From a virus: a stretch of 36,595 nucleotides of DNA. Position numbers and translations under genes: made by a program. Each line of letters opens with the position of its first letter. Position 1 is the first letter of the stretch. The notes under the pieces are model-generated. The model saw only the letters and a list, made by a program, of their open reading frames with translations, made no database searches and was not told where the DNA came from. The stretch lies in IMG/VR virus record IMGVR_UViG_3300021091_000201, positions 1 to 36,595 of that record; one strand, written 5' to 3'. This document shows positions 10,469 through 19,001 of the stretch, piece by piece.

Positions 10469-13253
10469 TAACTTAATAAATCGCCCTAATTTAACTCTTC
10501 AACAAGACTTAATATCCAGTATTGGATCTTCACAAAGTTCGACCATAGAGCAAAGAGATGCTTTAGAAAGCATTGCTTTGGATGTAGCAGCTCATAAAGA
10601 AATGCTGCTCTCTAAGCTAGAGAGAAGAGATCGATTTACTCAACTCAATACTGAACAAGAAGCTAATCAAAAAGCTTTCTTTGATTTAAAAATAAGAGAG
10701 ATTGTACTTCTCGAACAAAGACTGCTTGAGATTAGCAAAGATTATTACAACAAGATTGAAGTAAAAAAGCTTACTTTAATAAGTAAAACAAATGAATTAA
10801 GAAAAAAGCTATCTGTTATTTCAGGTTTAAATAACAAAGCTAAATTTGTAATTAAAGAAGACTTCATAAACTTGTATAATATTGATAGCACTAGAAACTC
10901 AACAACGCCTTTGTCAGTTGATACTTCTGGAGAAGTTGCCACCTTACCTATTAGCAATAGAAGTAAAGTTGCAATAAATAAGATACTTATATCCAAAGAG
11001 ACAAATGGGATACCTGGGAATTATAATTCAGGGAAGAATAAACTCATCTACAATCTAATAGATGAAAACCCTGATACTTGTTTTGAAATATTCAAAAGAG
11101 GAAGCGGGCCTCTTAGAGTAAAGTTGATAATGGATTTCTCAAGAGAAGAAATTATTAACGAGATAGTGATTGGGCGTATGAATATAAACGGAGGTAACTC
11201 TTTTAACATAAAGAGTTTAGTTTATACCGATATTGCTGGGAGAAGTAAGAATCTAGAAAGTTTAATAGACAAGGGGAGTCAGTTATTAAAAATAGACTCT
11301 TATACTCCAAATGATAGCCTATCTATTAAACATTTACCTGTAAAAGCTTTTAGAGCGTCAATAGTATTAGAAAGCTTAGAATATGTAGTGAGCGCTACTG
11401 AAAAGATCTTCTCATTAGGTGTAAAGAACCTGGAATTCTATCTTAACTCTTATCAGGAAAAAGGAGAGCTAAGCTCTTCGGTTTTTCAAACACCTGAGTC
11501 TTTATATGCTGTGTCTTGGAGTAGAAAAATATTTCCAAGTATACGTAGCTCTTATAGAGAATCTTTTAAAGTATCGTTAGATAAAGGTGGAGAATACTCT
11601 GATATTACAGAGGGCTTCTTACCTTTAGATGGTAAGAGCAAAGAATTAATTTATAACTACAAACTTGAGAGAGATGCTTCTAGCATAGAGAACGTAGTAA
11701 ATGATGTTTACTTTATTGAAGTAGATAAACAATCAAGAAACATTAATAGAAATATATCTCCGGTCTCTTATGCTCTCCAAGACTTCAATTCAAAGACTCT
11801 CAAAGTAATTCAACCTAAAATACTATCTAGAAAAGAAGAGGGAATCACCCTTGGAGTAGTAAGCAACTCGGGGAAGAATATAATTCCACTTCCCTATAAT
11901 TTAAATAAAAGCAATATAAAGCGTAGTGAAATAAAGCTTTATATGAACAACGAAGCTTGGGTAAACAAGTCAAGCGAAGCAGAAGTCACGGAAGCTGGAG
12001 AGTTTTACGTTAGGGAAAATGGTAAGGAGATCGTAGTACTATTACCTGGAGCCAATAGCTATGTAGCTAAGATGGGTCTTAAAGCAGCAAGAGCAGAAGT
12101 TCAAAAGAGACCAGAGGGCTATTATTGCAGAATAAATGAGAACTTTGATTACGATAAAGACGAAATAAAGATTGTATCTCTATATGGTAGAAGCACAAGA
12201 AGCACTGAGTTCTTACCAAAAGAAGAAAAAAGGTTCTTTTTGAAAGAAGAGAATATTGATCCTGATAGCTTTGAGCTTTATGTTCTCAGTGGACAAAATT
12301 GGATACTTGTTGCAGAAGACCAATATGAACTTAATAGCCAAGATGGTATTCTTTACTACTCTGAGAATTCAGATAAAGAGCGCAAATGTATATACAAATA
12401 CTTTAAAGAAAAAGAATTAAAGAAAAATGAATATGAAATCTGGGCTAAAAATGACCAAGTAAATGGATTATATTTCTATGACGAAAGCATTTACGTAGAT
12501 GAGTTTGAGCAAAAGCTTAAAGCTACTTCAACAAGAAGCTATAACTCTATAAGCAAAACTTATGAAGAGAGAAGAGATCTTGGTGAGAGCGGTAGTTGCT
12601 TCATACTTCAACATGAAAACATAGTCAAAGGCAGCGTAAATATAGACGCTGAGCTCTTTGGAGAAGATGTACTTTTCAAAGAGGTTGATTATATAAATGG
12701 ATATACTGAATTCTTGAACTTAGAGTTCATGGAGAACGATCCGGTGCCTAACATTGAAAAGAATAATCTTGGGCAAGTCTCATTTACGCTTCTTGAAATA
12801 CCTTATGGAGAAGTTAAAGTTTTCAAGAAGGAGGAAGAAGTCGCTAGCACTGTTACCGTAAATGGAAGAGTTTGTACAATTACACTTTTGCAAACAGATG
12901 CTATTAGTAAGGATTACAGTGTTGAGTATTATTATCTAGGCGAAGAAGATTCAGTAAAGAAATACTCAGTAGATTATCTTAATGGAGTTATTTATACACA
13001 AGATGATATCACTGCTCCTGAAATCAAAGATGTAAACTACTCGGTAGCTGATGTTTATCTTGAGTATGATATCTATAAAGACATTACTAATTTCAAAGTA
13101 GATAACGGAGTAGTGGTTTATACTGAAGAGTTTTTGCCTATTAATAACAAGGTTAAGTTCTTGTGGTTCTCAAAAGATTCTGATTTTAATATTGAAGGTT
13201 TAGAGAAATATTATTCGCCTATTATTTATAATTTGAATATAGAAATGAGCTAA
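10458..13253 (+). CDS. Very large virion protein: coiled-coil N-terminus, discoidin-like domain
   Basis: I start the gene at the ATG at 10458, which has GGAG 9 bases upstream and overlaps the previous gene by 11 bp. An ATG at 10419 is also in frame but would overlap by 50 bp and has no good site. The product has 931 residues. Residues about 35-125 are a long Glu/Lys/Leu coiled coil. Residues about 165-330 look like a discoidin-type sandwich, with a loop resembling LIDENPDTCFE followed by LRVKLIMDF and FRASIVLESLEYV strands. The rest is repetitive strand-rich sequence with Lys-Glu-Glu stretches. It lacks catalytic motifs. A role as a tail or baseplate scaffold is inferred from size and context. 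Confidence 0.68.
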   Translation: MSFNNLINRPNLTLQQDLISSIGSSQSSTIEQRDALESIALDVAAHKEMLLSKLERRDRFTQLNTEQEANQKAFFDLKIREIVLLEQRLLEISKDYYNKIEVKKLTLISKTNELRKKLSVISGLNNKAKFVIKEDFINLYNIDSTRNSTTPLSVDTSGEVATLPISNRSKVAINKILISKETNGIPGNYNSGKNKLIYNLIDENPDTCFEIFKRGSGPLRVKLIMDFSREEIINEIVIGRMNINGGNSFNIKSLVYTDIAGRSKNLESLIDKGSQLLKIDSYTPNDSLSIKHLPVKAFRASIVLESLEYVVSATEKIFSLGVKNLEFYLNSYQEKGELSSSVFQTPESLYAVSWSRKIFPSIRSSYRESFKVSLDKGGEYSDITEGFLPLDGKSKELIYNYKLERDASSIENVVNDVYFIEVDKQSRNINRNISPVSYALQDFNSKTLKVIQPKILSRKEEGITLGVVSNSGKNIIPLPYNLNKSNIKRSEIKLYMNNEAWVNKSSEAEVTEAGEFYVRENGKEIVVLLPGANSYVAKMGLKAARAEVQKRPEGYYCRINENFDYDKDEIKIVSLYGRSTRSTEFLPKEEKRFFLKEENIDPDSFELYVLSGQNWILVAEDQYELNSQDGILYYSENSDKERKCIYKYFKEKELKKNEYEIWAKNDQVNGLYFYDESIYVDEFEQKLKATSTRSYNSISKTYEERRDLGESGSCFILQHENIVKGSVNIDAELFGEDVLFKEVDYINGYTEFLNLEFMENDPVPNIEKNNLGQVSFTLLEIPYGEVKVFKKEEEVASTVTVNGRVCTITLLQTDAISKDYSVEYYYLGEEDSVKKYSVDYLNGVIYTQDDITAPEIKDVNYSVADVYLEYDIYKDITNFKVDNGVVVYTEEFLPINNKVKFLWFSKDSDFNIEGLEKYYSPIIYNLNIEMS

Positions 13254-13254
13254 A

Positions 13255-15246
13255 ATGATTAAGAATAAATTAATCAAAGATTTTATTAGATTAAATAATA
13301 GAGCGCCTACAAGAAATGAAATCAGAATTCTAGAGAATGAGTTTGTAGAAGCAAATCCAAAATCAAGAGAAGTTGGGATGCTTGCCGGAAGCCCTGAAGA
13401 TTACTTTATTGTAAGCAAGGAATCTTCAGCAGAGCACTATAACGATATTGTCTTAAAGACAACTGAAGATATTGATTCATTACTTAATAAAATTAATAAA
13501 GAATCAGAAGATTTAGAGACATATTTTAGAATTTATAATGGAAGAATTAATAACTCTATAAATGAAGTTTCTAGATTAGAGAGGCAAATTAACAGAGATG
13601 TTTTACTATATAGTAAAAGCGATATATATAATTATGGAATAGTAGAAGACTTTAGTGATTATGATAAAATAAACTTAAATACAAGTAATGTATATTTATT
13701 TAATGGAAGAATGACCGTTGGTTTTACCAAAGTTGCTTCTAGCGGATTTAATATAGGAGCCACTCAGTATTTAGTAAGGCATAGAAGTAGAAGTCAAACT
13801 AGAGAAGTTCCTTATAATAACTTCTCAAACGCATTTAAAGAAGATGGAACCTTCTTTAAGGTAGTCTCTTACTCATCGATGGCTGATGAGGTAGTAGATT
13901 TTGTAGTAGAGACTGTTTTCCCTGAAAGTAAAGGGCGCCATATTGATGTGCTTAAGTTTGTTACTGATGCGGTAGAAATTAACTCTAAGATGAGCTACGC
14001 AGTGCTTTATAGCAAAGATGGTAGTAACTACTTTCCTGTATTTGAAAGCGAACTTAGAGTTAAGAACAGTGAGAACTATGTAGAAGTAAAACAAGATAAT
14101 GTCAAAAGATTAAGGCTTGTTTTGACTAAAAGAAGCCATGATTTAAAAGTAGGAGATGATTACGGTTACGTCTTCTCCTTAGATTTCTTCGGTCATACTG
14201 AGAATGCTTATAAAATAAACGAAGAATCAGTAGCTTATCTTGGACCTTATGAAATCAAAGATGAAAATGGAGAGCCCGTTAATTTTAATTTAGCAACAAT
14301 AAAAGGCGGAACTTGTTGTATTGTTCCTGATAAAACAACAGCAGATATTTATTTAAGTAAAGATAACTTTAATTGGATCAAGGCTGATTTTAATGGGGAA
14401 TCAAGACAAGTAGTTCAGTTTGGAGAGACTGAGTCTCTTAATATTTTTGATATAGTAGATCCAAGTAGTAAGCTAAACTATATAGCCGAGGCAATTCCTG
14501 AAGGCATAGTACTTAAGAGAAATGAAAAGCTTTTAAATTATTATATTCAAGAAAGTAATAAGAGTAATTTTATAAAAGAAACTCTTTCTATAAAAAGAAA
14601 CATACTTTCAAATAAAGACAATAAGACTTACGGAGCAAGCAGTGGATGGGAGTTTGATGGGAACTGGTATAAGACTACTATAGAAATAAATCAACCTGAA
14701 GGCAGATATATAAACTTGGGGAACTCTTCTTGCAAGATAAATAACAGGACAGTTAATGGTAAGGTATTTTTACCATTTGGTAAACATAGCTTTAAAACTT
14801 CAAAAGAAAACTGGATTGATCTTGATATTGAAGAGTCTTCAGTTCAATCAATTAGACAATTAAGGAATATAGACAGACTTTACCCATTTAATCATAAGTA
14901 CGTAATAGAGGGGTTCAATTACTCTAATGTGTTTAGAGGACCTAAGGAGTATATTGGAGTTGATAAAGTTTATGCGTTTGATTTAAAAGAAGTATCTAAT
15001 CAACGCTTTCTTGTTGAAGAAGATTTTGAATCTTTTACAATAATTGAACTGAATGGAAACTTGTATTTTAAAATTAAAAACAAGATTTCTTCAGGAGAAT
15101 CAAAGCTTGAAGATTTCGAAATAACATGTAAAACAAGAGTAGCGATTGAAGGAGATAATAATCTCTTATATATCAAAGCAATATTAAAAACTTTCGATCA
15201 AAGAGTGACACCTAAGATCGACCAAATCCAAGTCAGGGTTATATAA
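13255..15246 (+). CDS. Large virion protein with discoidin-like domain (third of three)
   Basis: A 663-residue protein starting one base after the previous stop, with no strong ribosome binding site, so coupling is likely. The first 35 residues form a basic helix (motif APTRNEIRILENEF), and residues about 75-120 are coiled coil. Residues about 150-320 resemble a galactose-binding sandwich: strands around YAVLYSKDGSNYFPV, then VEVKQDNVKRLRLVLTK, the latter matching the typical last strands of F5/8 C domains. A second strand-rich half follows, with a single Cys-Cys pair. It ends one base into the next gene. Function is unknown; the context argues for a tail or baseplate component. Confidence 0.67.
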   Translation: MIKNKLIKDFIRLNNRAPTRNEIRILENEFVEANPKSREVGMLAGSPEDYFIVSKESSAEHYNDIVLKTTEDIDSLLNKINKESEDLETYFRIYNGRINNSINEVSRLERQINRDVLLYSKSDIYNYGIVEDFSDYDKINLNTSNVYLFNGRMTVGFTKVASSGFNIGATQYLVRHRSRSQTREVPYNNFSNAFKEDGTFFKVVSYSSMADEVVDFVVETVFPESKGRHIDVLKFVTDAVEINSKMSYAVLYSKDGSNYFPVFESELRVKNSENYVEVKQDNVKRLRLVLTKRSHDLKVGDDYGYVFSLDFFGHTENAYKINEESVAYLGPYEIKDENGEPVNFNLATIKGGTCCIVPDKTTADIYLSKDNFNWIKADFNGESRQVVQFGETESLNIFDIVDPSSKLNYIAEAIPEGIVLKRNEKLLNYYIQESNKSNFIKETLSIKRNILSNKDNKTYGASSGWEFDGNWYKTTIEINQPEGRYINLGNSSCKINNRTVNGKVFLPFGKHSFKTSKENWIDLDIEESSVQSIRQLRNIDRLYPFNHKYVIEGFNYSNVFRGPKEYIGVDKVYAFDLKEVSNQRFLVEEDFESFTIIELNGNLYFKIKNKISSGESKLEDFEITCKTRVAIEGDNNLLYIKAILKTFDQRVTPKIDQIQVRVI

Positions 15247-17459
15247 TGTCAAACTACTTAAATAACTTAAATCAGATTATCAAAATAAATACAGCTTCCA
15301 TTTCTAATACTGAAAGCAAAGACGCTTTCTTATTAACTACAAAAAGAAGCAGAGATGATCTGAATAAGGTTGCTAATTATATCAACAATCTCTTAGTACC
15401 AGCGCTTAAGAGTTTGGCTTCGGGACCAAGATATACTTATGATGCAGCTCAGATAGGTATTAGCGGATTAACTCTAGTAACCTATCCAGAAGCTCAAGGA
15501 AACAATAGTTCAAGCAGCCCGCTTTATTGGAAACCTGGAACAACTTTAGAAACTGGAAGACCTTGCACAGTAAAGGAGTCTTTTGATTTTCTATTAGGTT
15601 CTTTAGTAGATAGAATTGTTGGCGTTGAGAATGTTGCAGTAGATCTATCAGTAATTACTGATGATATAGCTTGCGGAGGTTTTAACCTTCAGAGAGTTAA
15701 AGATGACGTTCTTGGGCAAAGCTATAATCTGAATTGCACATCTACACCAAGCTTAAAATGGCCATTAGCTAAACATCTATATGAGATAATTAGTCAATTA
15801 ACTACTGGCGTAGATCAGAGTTTAATTCAAAACATGAATGATGGCTCTGCTTATCCTGCCTTAACTTTAAACCTGAACAGTACGTTAACTTTAGATGATC
15901 TCTCTGATGTAATTAGTACTGGAGCATCAGTGGGAGAAGGATTGGTTTACAATGGAACTAACTGGGTTCCTGGAATAATTGCAAGCCAAGAAGCAACTGA
16001 AGAGATTAGTGGGACTCTTGAAGTAGCTTCAGTAAGTGACATTGCTCAAGTACTTGGAGCTAGTGATAGTACTAGCGGGACTAGTTATCTAGCTATTACT
16101 ACCGAGGCTCTATATGGAGCTTTAGATGCAGATGCGTTAGATGGAGGAGCTACTAATCTTCTGAGAGATAGGGTTAAAGAAGTGGCTCTTGAGCAGATTA
16201 ATGAATCTTCTGTCTTTGAGTTATCAGATGTAAATAATCCAAACACTTTAGAAGCAAAGCAATCTCTTCTTTTCGATAGCGTAAGCAATAAGTTTATTAA
16301 CAGGCGTATTGTTTGGGACGATATTCAAATGCGCCCTGCAGTAACTGAACCGGTGCTTTATTCTGAAACTCAGAACTCTAGCATTGTAAATACAAAACAA
16401 GACTATGCTGCAGCTGATAAGGTAGCTTTATTAAAAAGCCATAATACTTTATCTTATAAGAAGGAATCAGGAAAGTGGGAGATTGAGAAGTATAAATCTT
16501 ATAAAGGTTTATCTCCTGCAAAATCTTACGGAGTTAATGTTTTTAAAAGCAGTCATCCTCTCCCTGGTTATGTAAGCAAGAAAGTACCTTTCACTGTATG
16601 CTATGCTTATAAAAATGCCAAGCATTCAGTATCTAGTGGAAACGTAATTACTGTACCTGGAGTATCTTTACCTTATGTTCAGTACTCTTCGGAAGCTGAT
16701 GAGGTAGTTTCTCTTTTCAATGAAATCAAAGACCCCTCTTCAAGAGTTATGAGTTCCAATACTGCATTCTGGGAAGAAGGAAGTGGAGCAGTTTATAATT
16801 TAGGTTCAGAAATTGTAGGCATCTATAGAACTGATAAAACATATTTAAGAGATGAAGGTAGTTATTTTTTAAATCCAGACAATACTGAAAAAGTAAACTT
16901 TACTTTATATAAAAATTCAGTTGTTGATATAGATATAATGACTGAAGGAGAATCATTAGTTATGGTACTCGGCCCATATAATTGTTCTGACAAATTATAT
17001 GCTTGCCCAAGCTATATAAACAGAAGATATGGTTTAATTAATAAAGAAGTAACTTTCTGTATTTCAGAAAGTTATGTAAATAGTACAGATTTCAACGACT
17101 ATCTAATTCAAGAAGAATTGGATAATATTTTTAGTGGACAAGTATTATCAGAAAGTAACTTTGTAGGAGTTGTTACAAAGAAGTATAATTACAATTCTAG
17201 TGTAGGTATAAGATTAACTTTGTCACCACCTATTGGAGTTCAAGATTTTGGATTAAATATTTCGGATTCGCATAAGTTGTGCGCTGATTTATTAGATATA
17301 GACGGTAACTTCTCAAGCAGTATTCAATTCTATGAATTTATAGATGATATTTGGACTTCTAAATACAATGCATCAAAAGATTATTCTAATGCAACACAAA
17401 GAAGTGCAATAGCTAAACTAACTGAATTTAGCTTAGCATATTGTAAATTAAAGTTATAA
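15246..17459 (+). CDS. Tail fibre-like protein
   Basis: A 737-residue protein overlapping the previous stop by one base (TAATG). Residues about 208-245 carry the phrase LTLDDLSDVIS followed by GEGLVYNGTNWVPG. This is the classic tail-fibre signature in which a short beta repeat is followed by a 'G-x-x-L-x-Y-N-G-T-x-W-V-P' strand. A nearby stretch, ATEEISGTLEVASVSDIAQ, matches the 'ATE...G.LEVAT..E' repeat of many phage fibres. The N-terminal 60 residues are helical and probably attach to the baseplate. The C-terminal half is strand-rich and might hold the receptor-binding tip. Fibre identity is confident; the receptor is unknown. It is the last large gene of the + strand block. Confidence 0.8.
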   Translation: MSNYLNNLNQIIKINTASISNTESKDAFLLTTKRSRDDLNKVANYINNLLVPALKSLASGPRYTYDAAQIGISGLTLVTYPEAQGNNSSSSPLYWKPGTTLETGRPCTVKESFDFLLGSLVDRIVGVENVAVDLSVITDDIACGGFNLQRVKDDVLGQSYNLNCTSTPSLKWPLAKHLYEIISQLTTGVDQSLIQNMNDGSAYPALTLNLNSTLTLDDLSDVISTGASVGEGLVYNGTNWVPGIIASQEATEEISGTLEVASVSDIAQVLGASDSTSGTSYLAITTEALYGALDADALDGGATNLLRDRVKEVALEQINESSVFELSDVNNPNTLEAKQSLLFDSVSNKFINRRIVWDDIQMRPAVTEPVLYSETQNSSIVNTKQDYAAADKVALLKSHNTLSYKKESGKWEIEKYKSYKGLSPAKSYGVNVFKSSHPLPGYVSKKVPFTVCYAYKNAKHSVSSGNVITVPGVSLPYVQYSSEADEVVSLFNEIKDPSSRVMSSNTAFWEEGSGAVYNLGSEIVGIYRTDKTYLRDEGSYFLNPDNTEKVNFTLYKNSVVDIDIMTEGESLVMVLGPYNCSDKLYACPSYINRRYGLINKEVTFCISESYVNSTDFNDYLIQEELDNIFSGQVLSESNFVGVVTKKYNYNSSVGIRLTLSPPIGVQDFGLNISDSHKLCADLLDIDGNFSSSIQFYEFIDDIWTSKYNASKDYSNATQRSAIAKLTEFSLAYCKLKL

Positions 17460-17503
17460 TTTGATATTAATAAGCTAAACCTCAGAACTAAGGAATAGCT
17501 AGA

Positions 17504-17839
17504 ATGTCAGATCCGAAAACAACACCAGTCCCTCAAGACATGTCTCTTATTTCTTACCGTTTAAAAGAAACGGAGAATAACTTAAAAAGTAGCATGGATA
17601 AAATATCAGATAAAATTGATTCTATTATTGATCAGTTAAATAAGAATATTATTGCCCAAGCAGCTTTACAAGTTAAGGTCGACAGACTCGAAGACGAGTT
17701 TGCTAAACTAAGAAAAGAGGATGAGAAAATCCAGCAAGATATCACTGGATTAAAAATTAGCGTAGCTGAAAAGCTAAGTTGGGGAGCTGGTGGTGGTTTC
17801 GTAAGTGCTTTAATTGTAAAACTACTTGGAGGTGAATAA
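17504..17839 (+). CDS. Small coiled-coil protein with C-terminal membrane segment, XhlA/holin-like
   Basis: A 111-residue protein with AAGGA about 9 bases before the ATG. Residues 13-85 are a near-continuous charged coiled coil. Residues about 91-109 (WGAGGGFVSALIVKLLGG) are a glycine-rich hydrophobic segment that can insert in a membrane. This arrangement, a cytoplasmic coiled coil with one C-terminal helix, is that of XhlA/hemolysin-type phage proteins that assist holin lysis, and they often sit at the end of the tail operon as here. The match is architectural, not by sequence identity. It could instead be a small tail-assembly or superinfection-exclusion protein. Its stop overlaps the next ATG. 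Confidence 0.6.
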   Translation: MSDPKTTPVPQDMSLISYRLKETENNLKSSMDKISDKIDSIIDQLNKNIIAQAALQVKVDRLEDEFAKLRKEDEKIQQDITGLKISVAEKLSWGAGGGFVSALIVKLLGGE

Positions 17840-18066
17840 TGCCATTAGATAGCAGTAATCCTGGCGACGCCCTCTTATTAAGAAGAGTCGCCAATTTAGA
17901 AGAGCGTGTAAAAGATATACTTACCGCTCAAACACAATTTGTATCAGCAACTCAGACTCAAGAACTGCTAGCAGTTATAAGTACTGAGCTTGCTAATATT
18001 ACAGAGACAATTATTTCTCTAGAGAGAAGAGTCTCGATACTAGAAGATATCCCAGATATTAATTAA
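17839..18066 (+). CDS. Small coiled-coil protein
   Basis: A 75-residue protein started by an ATG that overlaps the preceding TAA by one base; GGAGG lies 7 bases upstream inside the previous gene. Apart from a short Pro/Asn-rich N-terminus it is all helix, with heptad repeats in residues 15-70 (LLRRVANLEERVKDIL and later ITETIISLERRVSILED). It probably forms a coiled-coil oligomer and may partner the coiled coil of the preceding membrane protein. It is the last gene of the + strand block and its stop overlaps the stop of the convergent gene by four bases. No function is recognised. Confidence 0.65.
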   Translation: MPLDSSNPGDALLLRRVANLEERVKDILTAQTQFVSATQTQELLAVISTELANITETIISLERRVSILEDIPDIN

Positions 18067-18224
18067 TCGTTAAAGATTAGCTCTTGAGGAGCTTTCTTAT
18101 CTGGGGCCGTGCTTCTAGCTTTGATTTGCTCTAGAAGTTTTTCGAGTTCCTTAGCTCTAGCTTTTAGAGCTTCAAGGTCCTCTTTTACTTCTTTCTTTGA
18201 ACTTTTCTTACAATTACACGGCAT
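18063..18224 (-). CDS. Small coiled-coil protein with N-terminal Cys-Asn-Cys motif
   Basis: I use the ATG at 18224 (53 residues), which has a GAAGAAG purine run directly upstream and overlaps the previous gene by 11 bp. A longer frame would start at 18266 but lacks a ribosome binding site and would overlap by 53 bp. The protein begins MPCNCKK, then a basic patch, then a Glu/Lys/Leu helix at residues 12-35 with heptad pattern (ALKARAKELEKLLEQI). The CxC motif could bind a metal with the help of a second copy. It is the last gene of the minus-strand block. Function unknown. Confidence 0.55.
   Translation of the reverse strand: MPCNCKKSSKKEVKEDLEALKARAKELEKLLEQIKARSTAPDKKAPQELIFND
18079..18098 (+). 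terminator. Weak candidate terminator hairpin at the convergent junction
   Basis: AGCTC (18079-18083) and GAGCT (18089-18093) can form a five-base-pair stem with a five-base loop, followed by a short, interrupted T run (TTCTT). It lies just past the last + strand gene, inside the 3' end of the convergent minus-strand gene. The stem is short and the T run imperfect, so termination may be weak. I find nothing better at this junction. Confidence 0.3.
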
Positions 18225-18501
18225 CTTCTTCGTCTTCTTGCTTATCATGGGCCGGTTGACGACCACGACGCTTTGGTTTCTCTTGCTCGACTACAGGAGC
18301 TTGAGCAGTAAGTAGTTCTGCTACTTGAAGCTTGAGAGCAGCTACATGCTCTTTAAGAAGCTTTAGATCCTCTTCACAAGCGCTGCAATCAACAGTCTTA
18401 GGAACTGAAGCTTGATGTAGCTGAGTCTTTAGAGAGATGATTTCATTCTGAAGAGCTACTACTTTCTTAGCACTAGCTTGACGTTCTTCGAATAAGCCCA
18501 T
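18214..18501 (-). CDS. Small coiled-coil protein with AT-hook-like C-terminus
   Basis: A 95-residue protein; AGGA lies 9 bases before the ATG. Residues 5-33 and 45-68 are two heptad-rich helices separated by a short loop with Cys39 and Cys42 (CSAC), a possible metal or disulfide pair. Residues 76-83 (PKRRGRQP) match the core of an AT-hook, the short minor-groove DNA-binding motif built around R-G-R-P, here with Gln in the last variable place. The tail is highly acidic. This suggests a small DNA-associated protein, perhaps a chromatin-like or transcription accessory factor of the phage. That role is inferred from the motif alone. Confidence 0.6.
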   Translation of the reverse strand: MGLFEERQASAKKVVALQNEIISLKTQLHQASVPKTVDCSACEEDLKLLKEHVAALKLQVAELLTAQAPVVEQEKPKRRGRQPAHDKQEDEEDAV

Positions 18502-18503
18502 GA

Positions 18504-19001
18504 TTAAAATCCTGTAGGTTTATGAGGGGTGAATAATAAGTGTGGCTCCCAGGAATCAGACTTAGGACTGAAAGTTTGAGTCTTATCTAGGATCACGTGA
18601 ATGCCTGTTTTATCTACTTTTACAGCAAGTACATGGTCCATTACAAGTACCTCTGAAACTCGCTCTGCAAGCCACTTCTTAGACTCTAGCTCCCACTGAG
18701 GTAACTTTGTACTTGAGTTAAAATCTACTACTGTAGATATCTGATACTCTTTAGTAGCATAGTTATCTGCGAATGAGATTACTACATCTTTGAAATGCCT
18801 TACTCTCTTGAGCCAAGTCTCAATTGCAGCAGGGAGATTCTCCTTTGAGATATCATCAGTGAGTGTAGCGCCGCCAGGAATTACATGCTTAATTTGCTTG
18901 TTAATTTGTGGGCCGGCTAGCTTCTTCACCAGAGACTGCTGGTTAGTTACGTTTGAGTTATTTCCAAGTTGCTTAATAGCTTCTGACTTGCTAAGTGACA
19001 T
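18504..19001 (-). CDS. Conserved-looking hypothetical protein
   Basis: A 165-residue soluble protein. Its ATG lies 55 bp inside the end of the preceding gene, an unusually long overlap; AAAGGAAA is present but 10 or more bases upstream. No other ATG occurs until residue 121, so the start is the best available. It has a helical first third (residues 3-60) and a second half of alternating strands and helices with no catalytic pattern. I recognise no family. It sits at the promoter-distal end of the replication block. Confidence 0.6.
   Translation of the reverse strand: MSLSKSEAIKQLGNNSNVTNQQSLVKKLAGPQINKQIKHVIPGGATLTDDISKENLPAAIETWLKRVRHFKDVVISFADNYATKEYQISTVVDFNSSTKLPQWELESKKWLAERVSEVLVMDHVLAVKVDKTGIHVILDKTQTFSPKSDSWEPHLLFTPHKPTGF

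Noticed and set aside
17441-17460. Promoter-like TATAAT near 17455 before the small coiled-coil gene
   Set aside because: The TATAAT lies in the last codons of the fibre gene and the only -35-like element is too close; chance is likely in such AT-rich DNA.
18109-18315. Plus-strand reading frame opposite the small coiled-coil genes
   Set aside because: It is antisense to two genes with coiled-coil patterns and good starts, and its Ser/Phe/Leu-rich translation is typical of a shadow of Lys/Glu-rich helices.
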